This document shows, one piece after another, positions 7,374 to 14,212 of a stretch of DNA of 14,212 nucleotides (positions within the stretch are counted from its first letter, which is position 1; every line of letters starts with the position of its first letter). Source of the stretch: JBECKS01 sp040235395 (GTDB taxonomy: Bacteria > Pseudomonadota > Gammaproteobacteria > Pseudomonadales > JBECKS01); contig JBECKS010000083.1 of the NCBI GenBank assembly GCA_040235395.1, positions 1 through 14,212 of the forward strand, written 5' to 3'. The translations under genes and the position numbers were made by a program. The notes beneath the pieces are model-generated. The model was not told the origin of the DNA. It was given only the letters and a program-made list of their open reading frames with translations, and searched no databases.

Positions 7374-9578
7374 ATGACCCAGCCATTCGCCCAGATAGCG
7401 ATTAATTCACCGCTTCGAAGCCTGTTCGATTACAAAACCAAGGGCATTGAACTTGTACCTGGTCAGCGTGTTAGCCTGCCCTTTGGTAAAAGGGACATGG
7501 TCGGTATGGTGGTAAAAACCAGCGACTCTAGCCAGCTGGACAGCGGTCAACTGAAAGCCATCCACAAGGTCATCGACCATCAGGCCAGTCTTTCTAAACC
7601 CTTGCTTGATTTCATTCTCTGGTCGGCAAACTACTACCATCATCCCGTAGGCGAAGCACTGTTTCATGCCTTGCCATCCCGTTTGCGAGAAACAGCAAGC
7701 ATCGACCACAAGGATTTTTTCCTCTGGAAGATTACCGAAAAAGGTCTACAAACCGATGCAAGTAAAATGGGCAGAGCCAAAGTGCAGGCAGAAGTACTCC
7801 ACACCCTGCAAAAGCATCCTGAGGGTATTGGCACCCTTACCTGTCAGAACCTTGGTATCACCAATGCCACCCTGAAGGCACTTGAAGGTAAAGGCCTGGT
7901 TGAACAGACCAAGCCCAGCCCCAAACACCTACACAGTGAAGATCACAAACACTTATTAAGAACCAGTGAGTTAAGTCTTAATCCAGAACAGAAAACAGCA
8001 TTCGAAGCCATCAAGGAGAAACTCACAAGCTATCAAAGCTTTCTTTTAATGGGCGTGACTGGCAGCGGTAAAACCGAGGTTTACCTGCAAGCCATTCACG
8101 AAACCCTCAAGGCTGGAAAACAGGCGCTGGTGCTGGTGCCAGAGATTGGTCTTACACCTCAAACCATTCAACGTTTCCAGATGCGTTTTAACTGCCCCGT
8201 TGTCAGCCTGCATTCTGGGCTTACAGAAACCGAACGCTTCAAGAACTGGTATCGCATTCGTCAGAATCACGCGTCTATTGTGATTGGCACACGCTCAGCC
8301 ATCTTCACGGATTTCACCAATCTCGGTTTGATTATCGTGGATGAAGAACATGACCTCAGTTACAAACAGCAGGAGGGTTTTCGTTACTCTGCTCGCGACC
8401 TGGCAGTGGTCAGGGCACAACAATGGAAGGTGCCCGTCATCCTTGGCAGTGCCACGCCTTCATTGGAAAGTCTGCACAATTGCCAGCAAGGACGTTATGA
8501 ATTGCTACAACTGACACAGAAAGCCAGCGGCTTTCCTGAGCCAGAAATTAAAGTGGTGGATACTCGCGGCCAGGAGCTTCAGGCAGGCCTAACCCATAAA
8601 ACGCTTCAAAGCATTCGCCATCATCTCGATAGAAAAGAACAGGTGCTAGTGTTCATTAACCGCCGAGGCTACACCCCCGCCCTGCTCTGTCCGGAATGTA
8701 AATGGCTGGCCACCTGCCCCTTCTGCGATGCCCGCTTCACTTTTCATAAACAGAAGAACCTGCTGGTTTGTCATCACTGTAATTACCGGCAGAAACCCAT
8801 CACCCATTGCCCTTCCTGCGGCAACGGTGAAATGCATTCACTGGGTCAAGGTACTGAGAAGATAGAGGAAATGCTGGAACTGCATTTCAAAAAAACCCCT
8901 GTGCTACGCATCGACCGGGATAGCACCGAAAGAAAAAATGCCCTCGAAGAACGTCTAGAACAAGTGCATACGGGCAAACCCTGCATATTGGTCGGCACAC
9001 AAATGATTACCAAAGGTCATCATTTTCCCAAGGTCACACTGGTGTGCATTCTCGATATGGATCAGGGATTTTTTGCTTCCGATTTCCGAGCCACCGAGCG
9101 CATGGCGCAGGTGCTGATTCAGATTATTGGTCGTGCAGGTCGAGAGTCCGCTCATAGTCAGGTAGTGCTGCAAACGGAAATGCCCGACCACCCTGCATTG
9201 CAGCTTCTACTCACTCAAGGCTATCAGGCATTTTCCGAAGAGCTGTTACAGGAAAGAGAAACCATGCATTTTCCACCCTTTGCCTATTTCTGCCTGATTC
9301 GTGCCGATAGCGCCCAGATTGAAAACAGCCTTAGCTTTCTTGAAGAAATCAAAAGCTGCATGAATGAGAACAATAAAAGCACTACGCGCATTCTTGGTCC
9401 AGCACCCGCAAACATGCAGAAACGTGCAGGCAGGCATCGCGCTCAATTAATACTGCAGTCTTCAAACCGAAAGGAATTGCAGAACTTGCTAACGCGAAGC
9501 ATTCCACAGTTTTCAGAACAGCAGCATGCAAGAAAGGTTCGTTGGTCGGTGGATGTGGATCCGATGGAAACTTTCTAA
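7374..9578 (+). CDS. priA: Primosomal protein N' (replication restart helicase PriA)
   Basis: PriA recognises stalled or collapsed replication forks and starts reloading of the replicative helicase. The 734-residue product (E. coli 732) has the N-terminal 3' DNA-end-binding domain (about 1-105), a winged-helix region (about 110-185) and a superfamily 2 helicase core: Walker A GVTGSGKT (227-234), DEEH box (323-326), SATPS (359-363), and GRAGR in motif VI (586-590). Eight zinc-ligand cysteines lie between the helicase lobes (439, 442, 448, 451, 466, 469, 479, 482). All key motifs are intact. The ATG at 7374 gives a normal N-terminus but has no good ribosome binding site. It is divergent from rpmE. 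Base composition looks richer in G/C than mrcA or the right end. Confidence 0.96.
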   Translation: MTQPFAQIAINSPLRSLFDYKTKGIELVPGQRVSLPFGKRDMVGMVVKTSDSSQLDSGQLKAIHKVIDHQASLSKPLLDFILWSANYYHHPVGEALFHALPSRLRETASIDHKDFFLWKITEKGLQTDASKMGRAKVQAEVLHTLQKHPEGIGTLTCQNLGITNATLKALEGKGLVEQTKPSPKHLHSEDHKHLLRTSELSLNPEQKTAFEAIKEKLTSYQSFLLMGVTGSGKTEVYLQAIHETLKAGKQALVLVPEIGLTPQTIQRFQMRFNCPVVSLHSGLTETERFKNWYRIRQNHASIVIGTRSAIFTDFTNLGLIIVDEEHDLSYKQQEGFRYSARDLAVVRAQQWKVPVILGSATPSLESLHNCQQGRYELLQLTQKASGFPEPEIKVVDTRGQELQAGLTHKTLQSIRHHLDRKEQVLVFINRRGYTPALLCPECKWLATCPFCDARFTFHKQKNLLVCHHCNYRQKPITHCPSCGNGEMHSLGQGTEKIEEMLELHFKKTPVLRIDRDSTERKNALEERLEQVHTGKPCILVGTQMITKGHHFPKVTLVCILDMDQGFFASDFRATERMAQVLIQIIGRAGRESAHSQVVLQTEMPDHPALQLLLTQGYQAFSEELLQERETMHFPPFAYFCLIRADSAQIENSLSFLEEIKSCMNENNKSTTRILGPAPANMQKRAGRHRAQLILQSSNRKELQNLLTRSIPQFSEQQHARKVRWSVDVDPMETF

Positions 9579-9682
9579 TGCTAGCATCAACTACTTTTGC
9601 GCTATCTCGGCTGCAGCGTTAAAATGCCGCACCACACACGCCTCAAGGCCTCAACACACACCACGGATAGCCTGTACTGAAT
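9579..9682 (+). other. Short spacer between priA and ftsN, where argS lies in related genomes
   Basis: These 104 bases have no recognisable gene. They contain an imperfect tandem 8-mer (GCCTCAAG then GCCTCAAC, 9640-9655) and no clear terminator or promoter. In the remembered Pseudomonas order argS (arginyl-tRNA synthetase) stands here. I looked for an argS remnant, such as the usual C-terminal ending, and saw none. Confidence 0.5.
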
Positions 9683-10252
9683 ATGAGTCACGATTTCGCC
9701 AAGAAAAAAAAGAAGGCTTCTGTTAACAAGTCTTCTGGTGGTTTACCTCCCTGGTTCTGGATGTTCACCGGCGTCGTTACAGGTTTATTTATTGCGCTAC
9801 TGGTTTATCTCTCCAGCCTGAAGTTCACGCAGGATCCTTCAAAAAATACCAGCGACAACGTCGACAATCTCAGCAAACAGATTAAGGAACAGGCTGATCG
9901 CATGCGTGAAGGCAAGGAAGTGTTGAAAAAACCCACCTTCGAGTTTTACCAGCGTTTACCCGAGCAAACCGTCGAAACACCCAAACCAGAAAAAACCGTC
10001 GTTAAGGAAGGCGACAAGAAAAGCTACATCCTTCAGGCAGGTTCTTTCCGTAGTTATCAAGATGCCGATGCACTAAAAGCCCAGCTCATCATGCAAGGGC
10101 TTGATGTACAGATCAGCACCGTTGCTGACAGTAAAGGCAAAGACTGGCATCGCGTGCAGGTTGGCCCTTACACCAGTGAGCACCAGATTAACAAAGCGCA
10201 AGACGTGCTTGCCGACAACAACATTCCCAGCATCAAAATGGAAGTAAAGTAG
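9683..10252 (+). CDS. ftsN: FtsN-like SPOR-domain cell division protein
   Basis: FtsN is a late divisome protein that activates septal peptidoglycan synthesis and binds denuded glycan through its SPOR domain. The 189-residue product has a very basic cytoplasmic start (KKKKK at 7-11), one transmembrane helix at about 24-46, a periplasmic linker with a short helical region (58-82), the FEFYQRLPEQTV segment (86-97) typical of these SPOR proteins, and a C-terminal SPOR domain at about 113-187 (YILQAGSF through RVQVGPYTS). Type-II orientation with the C-terminus in the periplasm is expected. It sits directly before hslVU, as the Pseudomonas homologue does. The ribosome binding site before the ATG at 9683 is weak. 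Other SPOR proteins share this plan, so the name relies partly on position. Confidence 0.82.
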   Translation: MSHDFAKKKKKASVNKSSGGLPPWFWMFTGVVTGLFIALLVYLSSLKFTQDPSKNTSDNVDNLSKQIKEQADRMREGKEVLKKPTFEFYQRLPEQTVETPKPEKTVVKEGDKKSYILQAGSFRSYQDADALKAQLIMQGLDVQISTVADSKGKDWHRVQVGPYTSEHQINKAQDVLADNNIPSIKMEVK

Positions 10253-10273
10253 CTCCATAGCCCTTACCTGCGA

Positions 10274-10299
10274 CTTGAATTCCCATGATGCACCCCCAT
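10274..10299 (+). promoter_or_regulatory. Sigma-32 (RpoH) heat-shock promoter of hslVU
   Basis: The -35 element CTTGAA (10274-10279) and the -10 element CCCCAT (10294-10299, followed by AT, giving CCCCATAT) are separated by 14 bases. This is essentially the E. coli RpoH consensus CTTGAA-N(about 11-16)-CCCCATNT. Transcription would start near 10306, giving a leader of about 30 bases before the hslV ATG. It lies in the 83 bp between ftsN and hslV, so the protease operon can be induced by heat separately from upstream genes. hslVU is a known RpoH regulon member in E. coli. Confidence 0.85.
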
Positions 10300-10335
10300 A
10301 TCGTCTAGTCCTTTAGTCAATTTTTGAGGCAAGTA

Positions 10336-10875
10336 ATGGATCAATTCCGCGGCACCACCATTCTCTCTGTTCGTCGAAACAACAAGGTCGTCATTGGTGG
10401 CGATGGCCAGGTCACCATGTGCAACACCGTCATGAAAGGTAATGCCAGAAAAGTGCGTCGCCTCTACAACAATCAGGTGCTTGCAGGTTTCGCAGGTGGT
10501 ACTGCCGATGCCTTCACCTTATTTGAACGCTTTGAAGCCAAACTGGAAAAACATCAAGGCAATCTGGTGCGCTCTGCTGTTGAAATGGCAAAAGACTGGC
10601 GAACCGATCGCGTATTAAGAAAACTTGATGCACTGCTTGCCGTTGCTGATAAAACGGCCTCACTCATCATTACTGGTAATGGCGATGTGGTGGAACCTGA
10701 AGATAATTTAATCGCCATTGGTTCAGGCGGTCCTTTCGCGCAATCTGCTGCAAAAGCCTTGTTACAGAATACTGAATTAAGCGCTCGTGAAATCGCGCAG
10801 AAGAGCCTCGATATCGCAGGCGACATCTGTATTTACACCAATCACGAACTCACCATTGAAGAACTGGATTACTAA
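10336..10875 (+). CDS. hslV: ATP-dependent protease subunit HslV (ClpQ)
   Basis: HslV forms a double-hexamer peptidase related to the proteasome beta subunit and degrades unfolded or regulatory proteins delivered by HslU. The 179-residue product begins MDQFRG-TTILSVRR. The six-residue pro-segment is expected to be removed to expose the catalytic Thr7. Other conserved parts are GGDGQVT (18-24), the GNARKVRRLY segment, GFAGGTADAFTLFERFE (about 51-67), and IAIGSGGPFAQSAAKALL near the middle of the C-terminal half. The ATG at 10336 is preferred over the in-frame TTG at 10324 because GAGG (10326-10329) lies at proper spacing before the ATG. E. coli HslV starts MTTIV without a longer pro-segment. 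It is 39 bases upstream of hslU and under the heat-shock promoter. Confidence 0.97.
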   Translation: MDQFRGTTILSVRRNNKVVIGGDGQVTMCNTVMKGNARKVRRLYNNQVLAGFAGGTADAFTLFERFEAKLEKHQGNLVRSAVEMAKDWRTDRVLRKLDALLAVADKTASLIITGNGDVVEPEDNLIAIGSGGPFAQSAAKALLQNTELSAREIAQKSLDIAGDICIYTNHELTIEELDY

Positions 10876-10914
10876 TTCCCGTTTTTAAGAAAAAGTTTTT
10901 ACAGGAATTTTTTT

Positions 10915-12243
10915 ATGTCAGACATGACTCCCCGCGAAATCGTTAGCGAACTCGACAAATATATTGTTGGACAAGCGCAGGCAAAAAAATCTGTCGCCCT
11001 TGCCTTAAGGAATCGCTGGCGTCGAATGAAACTGGACCCAGCCTTACGCAGCGAAATTTCCCCAAAAAATATTCTTATGATTGGCCCCACCGGCGTGGGA
11101 AAAACTGAAATCGCTCGCCGCTTGGCAAAACTGGCAAACGCACCGTTTATAAAAGTAGAAGCCACCAAATTTACGGAAGTGGGTTATGTCGGTCGTGATG
11201 TCGAATCCATCGTGCGTGATCTCGTTGAAATTTCCGTCAAGATGCTGCGCGAACAAGCAATGAACAAATTACAGAATGCCGCCAGTGATGCTGCTGAAGA
11301 AAAAATCCTTGATGTGTTGCTTACACCTGCTCGCGGTTCAAGCGACAGCGATCTTGGTGGAAGTAATTCCCGTCAGGTTTTTCGAAAAAAATTACGTGAA
11401 GGTGAACTTGACGACAGGGAAATTGAAATCGAAGTAAATGCCGCGCCCATTGGTGTTGAAATCATGGCGCCTCCAGGCATGGAAGAAATGACCAGCCAGT
11501 TACAAAGCATGTTTTCCAACATGGGCGGCAACAAGACCAAACGTAAACGTATGAAAGTGAAAGATGCTTTCAGACAACTAAAAGATGAAGAAGCCCAACG
11601 ACTGGTTAATGAAGACGATTTAAAAAGCAAGGCTGTAGAAGCCGTTGAACAAACAGGCATTATCTTTATCGACGAACTCGATAAAGTTGCCAAGCGTTCT
11701 GAAACCTCGGGCACTGATGTTTCACGGGAAGGTGTGCAACGTGATTTACTGCCATTAATTGAAGGCAGCACCGTTACCACTAAATACGGCATGGTAAAAA
11801 CTGATCACATTCTATTTATTACTTCAGGTGCTTTTCATCTGGCAAAACCCAGCGACTTGATTCCCGAGTTACAGGGTCGTTTGCCCATTCGTGTTGAATT
11901 GCACCCGCTAAGCCCTGAAGATTTTGAACGTATTCTTACGGAACCGAATGCCTCACTCACTGAACAGTATCAGGCGCTTCTCGGTACAGAAAACCTTGAA
12001 GTGGAATTCGGTCAGGATGCCATCAAACGCATTGCCGAAATCGCCTGGCAGGTTAATGAGAAGACAGAAAACATCGGTGCACGTCGATTGCACACCATTG
12101 TCGAAAAGCTACTTGAAAATATTTCCTTTGATGCCAGTGAACTGGCACAGAAGCAGGAAAAAATAGTCATCGATGCAAAATATGTTGACGACAACCTCGC
12201 TGAGCTCGCGCAGGATGAAGATTTAAGTCGCTATATTCTGTGA
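10915..12243 (+). CDS. hslU: ATP-dependent protease ATPase subunit HslU (ClpY)
   Basis: HslU is the AAA+ unfoldase that caps HslV, unfolds substrates and threads them into the peptidase chamber. The 442-residue product (E. coli 443) has Walker A GPTGVGKT (57-64), the pore loop GYVG (90-93), the inserted I-domain (about 110-240), Walker B FIDE (251-254), and sensor-2 GARR (388-391). The C-terminus, DEDLSRYIL, is the conserved tail that docks between HslV subunits and activates them. AGGA precedes the ATG by 8 bases. It is co-transcribed with hslV. No hairpin terminator follows it; only a 9 bp direct repeat, AACGTTAAA, at 12245-12253 and 12272-12280 was noticed. Confidence 0.97.
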   Translation: MSDMTPREIVSELDKYIVGQAQAKKSVALALRNRWRRMKLDPALRSEISPKNILMIGPTGVGKTEIARRLAKLANAPFIKVEATKFTEVGYVGRDVESIVRDLVEISVKMLREQAMNKLQNAASDAAEEKILDVLLTPARGSSDSDLGGSNSRQVFRKKLREGELDDREIEIEVNAAPIGVEIMAPPGMEEMTSQLQSMFSNMGGNKTKRKRMKVKDAFRQLKDEEAQRLVNEDDLKSKAVEAVEQTGIIFIDELDKVAKRSETSGTDVSREGVQRDLLPLIEGSTVTTKYGMVKTDHILFITSGAFHLAKPSDLIPELQGRLPIRVELHPLSPEDFERILTEPNASLTEQYQALLGTENLEVEFGQDAIKRIAEIAWQVNEKTENIGARRLHTIVEKLLENISFDASELAQKQEKIVIDAKYVDDNLAELAQDEDLSRYIL

Positions 12244-12296
12244 TAACGTTAAACTGGGTTTAAAGAATAAAAACGTTAAAAACCTTTCCCAGACCC

Positions 12297-13907
12297 ATGC
12301 AGATGCAACGAATTCAATACAGCTATGTTTTTTTGCTGTTGTCATTCCTGATTATTTGTTTTCAGGTGTTCCATAGTTTTAACTATCGAATCAATACCGA
12401 TGAATTCTTTTTCCTGTCACAGATATACGAAGCCAGCCGCCACGAATTAAGAAGTTCCCTGCAAACTTTTCATGTGCATTTCTTCTCATGGCTCCCCAGC
12501 GCTCAAGGTTATGAGATAGAGCAAATTACGCTTGGCCGACTTTGCATGTTGTTGGCAGAAATAGTAACGGCTATATCCATTGTTCTTTGCGCCAAACCTT
12601 TTGTGAAAATTGAATATGCTATCTTTGCCGCCTTTGCCTGGTTGTGTAGCGGTTATACGATTAGTGATGGTGCCAGCTTCAGAACAGACCCACTTGCTAC
12701 TGCTTTACTCATGTCGGCATTGGCACTAAGTCTGTCCCCCAGGATAAACATACTGCGTGTAAGCATTGCCGGGGTATTAGTGAGCATTGCCTGTATGGTT
12801 ACCATTAAATCGGTTCTTTATGCGCCAGCGTTTCTTGGCGCTGCACTTTGGCAAAAAGGAAAAATGGACTTTCAGAAAGTTTCTTTACTCATGCTTATCG
12901 CTGCTTTCGTTGCAATAATGTCTTTCTTGTCACTTTATTTTATCCACCATTCCATTATTTCTGGCGACCAGCAAAGAACAGCTTTCACTACATCAAAAGC
13001 CTTAAGCACAGGCTTCCTGAATACTAAATTGTTTCCCGCCCCAAACGTCCTCGCCGGATGGATTCTTCTTAGTTTGGCGCCAATCTACTTCATGATTCTT
13101 GCTATCAAGAAAAATATAATAACCCTTTGCTTTGTGCTTCCTTTATTCGTGGTTATTTTTTATAGGAATTCCTACCCTTATTTTTACCCATTTATTACGG
13201 CACCAGCTTTTATCCTTGTCGCTATAGGTGCATATGAATTTAAACCCGCAAAATTAAAAATTTCTCTCATCGTTTTTCTTGCAATTTTTAACCTTAGCTT
13301 TCACGCCTATAACCTATCTCTGGTAACACAGGATTATCAACGTCTTATGTCAAAAGTTATTCATGACATTTTCCCAGAGCCTATCAACTACATCGATCAG
13401 GTTTCCATGTTGCCTACATACCCAAAAAGAGGTTTCTTCATGACCACCTGGGGTATGCAGAATTATCATGACAACAACATTGCAGTTATGGCAACGCTGC
13501 TTGAAAACTATTCTCCGCCGCTGTTACTCGCTAATCATAAGGTCCTTTTGCAGGCCCTTGGCGCGCAGGAAAAAGAAGAAGGACGTTTGTATTTATTCCC
13601 TGAAGATATTGAAGCCTTGCGCTCTTCCTACCTGAAATTCTGGGGCCCCATTTATGTTGCAGGCATAGAGAAAAAGCTGTCTGTTGGTGAAACCAATATT
13701 TACATCAACATTGCAGGTAATTATAAAAATGAATCGGAAAGGGAAGTCACCATCAATGGTATAACTTATGGCCAGGAGGAAACTGTTTCCTTAAACCATG
13801 GCAACAATACTTTTTTCACAAATGATAATATGAAGTTGCGCCTTATCTGGGAAGAAGCTGGCTCTAAGCCCACACTTCCAGAACCTGAAGTTCTTGAGTT
13901 GTTTTAA
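12297..13907 (+). CDS. Polytopic membrane protein, GT-C glycosyltransferase-like (family 39-like)
   Basis: The exact family is not recognised. The 536-residue product has about 10-11 hydrophobic segments between residues 9 and 340, and then a hydrophilic C-terminal domain of about 190 residues without membrane segments. Features resembling GT-C enzymes, which move sugars from polyprenyl-phosphate carriers on the periplasmic side, are an acidic NTDE (33-36) in the first extracytoplasmic loop, RTDP (129-132) at the head of a membrane helix, and NSYPYFYPF (291-299). The start has a choice of ATGs (12297 and 12303) and no good ribosome binding site. The gene lies 53 bases after hslU and may use read-through. 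It is more A/T-rich than its neighbours to the left and faces a flippase-like fragment. A role in glycan or lipid modification is inferred only. Confidence 0.6.
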   Translation: MQMQRIQYSYVFLLLSFLIICFQVFHSFNYRINTDEFFFLSQIYEASRHELRSSLQTFHVHFFSWLPSAQGYEIEQITLGRLCMLLAEIVTAISIVLCAKPFVKIEYAIFAAFAWLCSGYTISDGASFRTDPLATALLMSALALSLSPRINILRVSIAGVLVSIACMVTIKSVLYAPAFLGAALWQKGKMDFQKVSLLMLIAAFVAIMSFLSLYFIHHSIISGDQQRTAFTTSKALSTGFLNTKLFPAPNVLAGWILLSLAPIYFMILAIKKNIITLCFVLPLFVVIFYRNSYPYFYPFITAPAFILVAIGAYEFKPAKLKISLIVFLAIFNLSFHAYNLSLVTQDYQRLMSKVIHDIFPEPINYIDQVSMLPTYPKRGFFMTTWGMQNYHDNNIAVMATLLENYSPPLLLANHKVLLQALGAQEKEEGRLYLFPEDIEALRSSYLKFWGPIYVAGIEKKLSVGETNIYINIAGNYKNESEREVTINGITYGQEETVSLNHGNNTFFTNDNMKLRLIWEEAGSKPTLPEPEVLELF

Positions 13908-14197
13908 ACCGATTTTTTCATCAATCTTTTTATTAAAAAATCGACTAAAAATATTAAGCCGATAATAATAAAAACACTATAGCCAGAAAGCCTTGTCACT
14001 AAAGATATTAAAACACCACTTGAAAACTCAGAACCTAGATATAGCGATAAAGTTCCACTAACAAGTTCCGTTATACCCCAATTACCAGGAATAATCCTGA
14101 TGGTGTTACTTAACAGGATAATCATCGCATACATAAAAAATATAACTAATTTCGAATTCCAGCCCAAGAAACATGAAGCAAAAGTAAACCCAAACAC
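13904..14197 (-). CDS. C-terminal piece of a flippase-like (LPG synthase transmembrane-type) protein, probably truncated
   Basis: The 97-residue frame is almost all membrane helix, with segments at about 17-35, 42-57 and 72-90. It contains IIPGNWGITE (about 34-43), which matches the conserved PGxxGxxE signature in the last third of the lysylphosphatidylglycerol synthase transmembrane / UPF0104 flippase-like families, usually about 300 residues or more. The N-terminal two thirds are absent: reading upstream, a TAA stop occurs in frame at 14207-14209. The only available early start is a GTG at 14195-14197 with no ribosome binding site. The gene may be frameshifted, a decayed remnant, or a short homologue. 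Its stop overlaps that of the GT-C-like gene by 4 bases, tail to tail. It is the most A/T-rich gene here. Confidence 0.55.
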   Translation of the reverse strand: MFGFTFASCFLGWNSKLVIFFMYAMIILLSNTIRIIPGNWGITELVSGTLSLYLGSEFSSGVLISLVTRLSGYSVFIIIGLIFLVDFLIKRLMKKSV

Positions 14198-14212
14198 AGT
14201 AAAGGATTACTG

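Noticed and set aside
9526..9726. 66-codon plus-strand frame crossing the priA-ftsN spacer, tested as an argS remnant
   Set aside because: Its sequence does not resemble the arginyl-tRNA synthetase C-terminus, and most of it is out-of-frame priA and ftsN.
10324..10335. Upstream TTG start for hslV
   Set aside because: The GAGG ribosome binding site overlaps this codon and is correctly placed for the ATG at 10336.
11373..11792. 139-codon Ser-rich open frame antisense to hslU
   Set aside because: It is a mirror of the codon bias of hslU and has no family-like features.
12245..12280. 9 bp direct repeat AACGTTAAA after hslU as a possible attachment or insertion site
   Set aside because: It is too short and A/T-rich to mean much, and no integrase or terminal repeats are nearby.

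Overview
This is a chromosomal stretch from a gammaproteobacterium. The order pilO-pilN-pilM | mrcA | malic enzyme | rpmE | priA | ftsN | hslV-hslU closely follows, from memory, the Pseudomonas aeruginosa neighbourhood from pilQ to hslU. The HslV short pro-segment, the PilMNO set and the zinc-type L31 also fit a Pseudomonadales/Oceanospirillales/Cellvibrionales-like bacterium. Species cannot be named from this window. Most of the window is core, vertically inherited DNA. No tRNA, rRNA, CRISPR, insertion sequence or phage gene was seen.

Positions 1-2342 (minus strand) hold the start of the type IV pilus alignment operon: pilM, pilN, pilO and the first six codons of pilP, with almost no spacing between genes. 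A 196 bp divergent spacer separates it from mrcA (plus strand), which encodes a bifunctional class A penicillin-binding protein. mrcA converges on a minus-strand malic enzyme gene, and an 11 bp inverted repeat spans the mrcA stop codon. Upstream of the malic enzyme lie about 355 noncoding bases with a leader hairpin and the rpmE terminator. rpmE (ribosomal protein L31) is on the minus strand, with a structured leader.

From 7374 to 12243 everything reads on the plus strand: priA (replication restart helicase), an FtsN-like SPOR division protein, then hslV and hslU, the two halves of an ATP-dependent heat-shock protease. Just before hslV is a very good match to a sigma-32 heat-shock promoter. 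Relative to the remembered Pseudomonas order, argS is missing between priA and ftsN, and the region downstream of hslU is different.

The right end (12297-14212) is more A/T-rich and looks accessory. It holds a large polytopic membrane protein that resembles GT-C glycosyltransferases, facing an apparently truncated C-terminal piece of a flippase-like (lysylphosphatidylglycerol synthase transmembrane-type) protein. These two suggest a surface-glycan or glycolipid locus beside the core genes. I found no clearly new multi-gene system. The points most worth checking are the sigma-32 promoter, the two RNA leader candidates, the loss of argS from the locus, and the truncated flippase next to the orphan GT-C protein.
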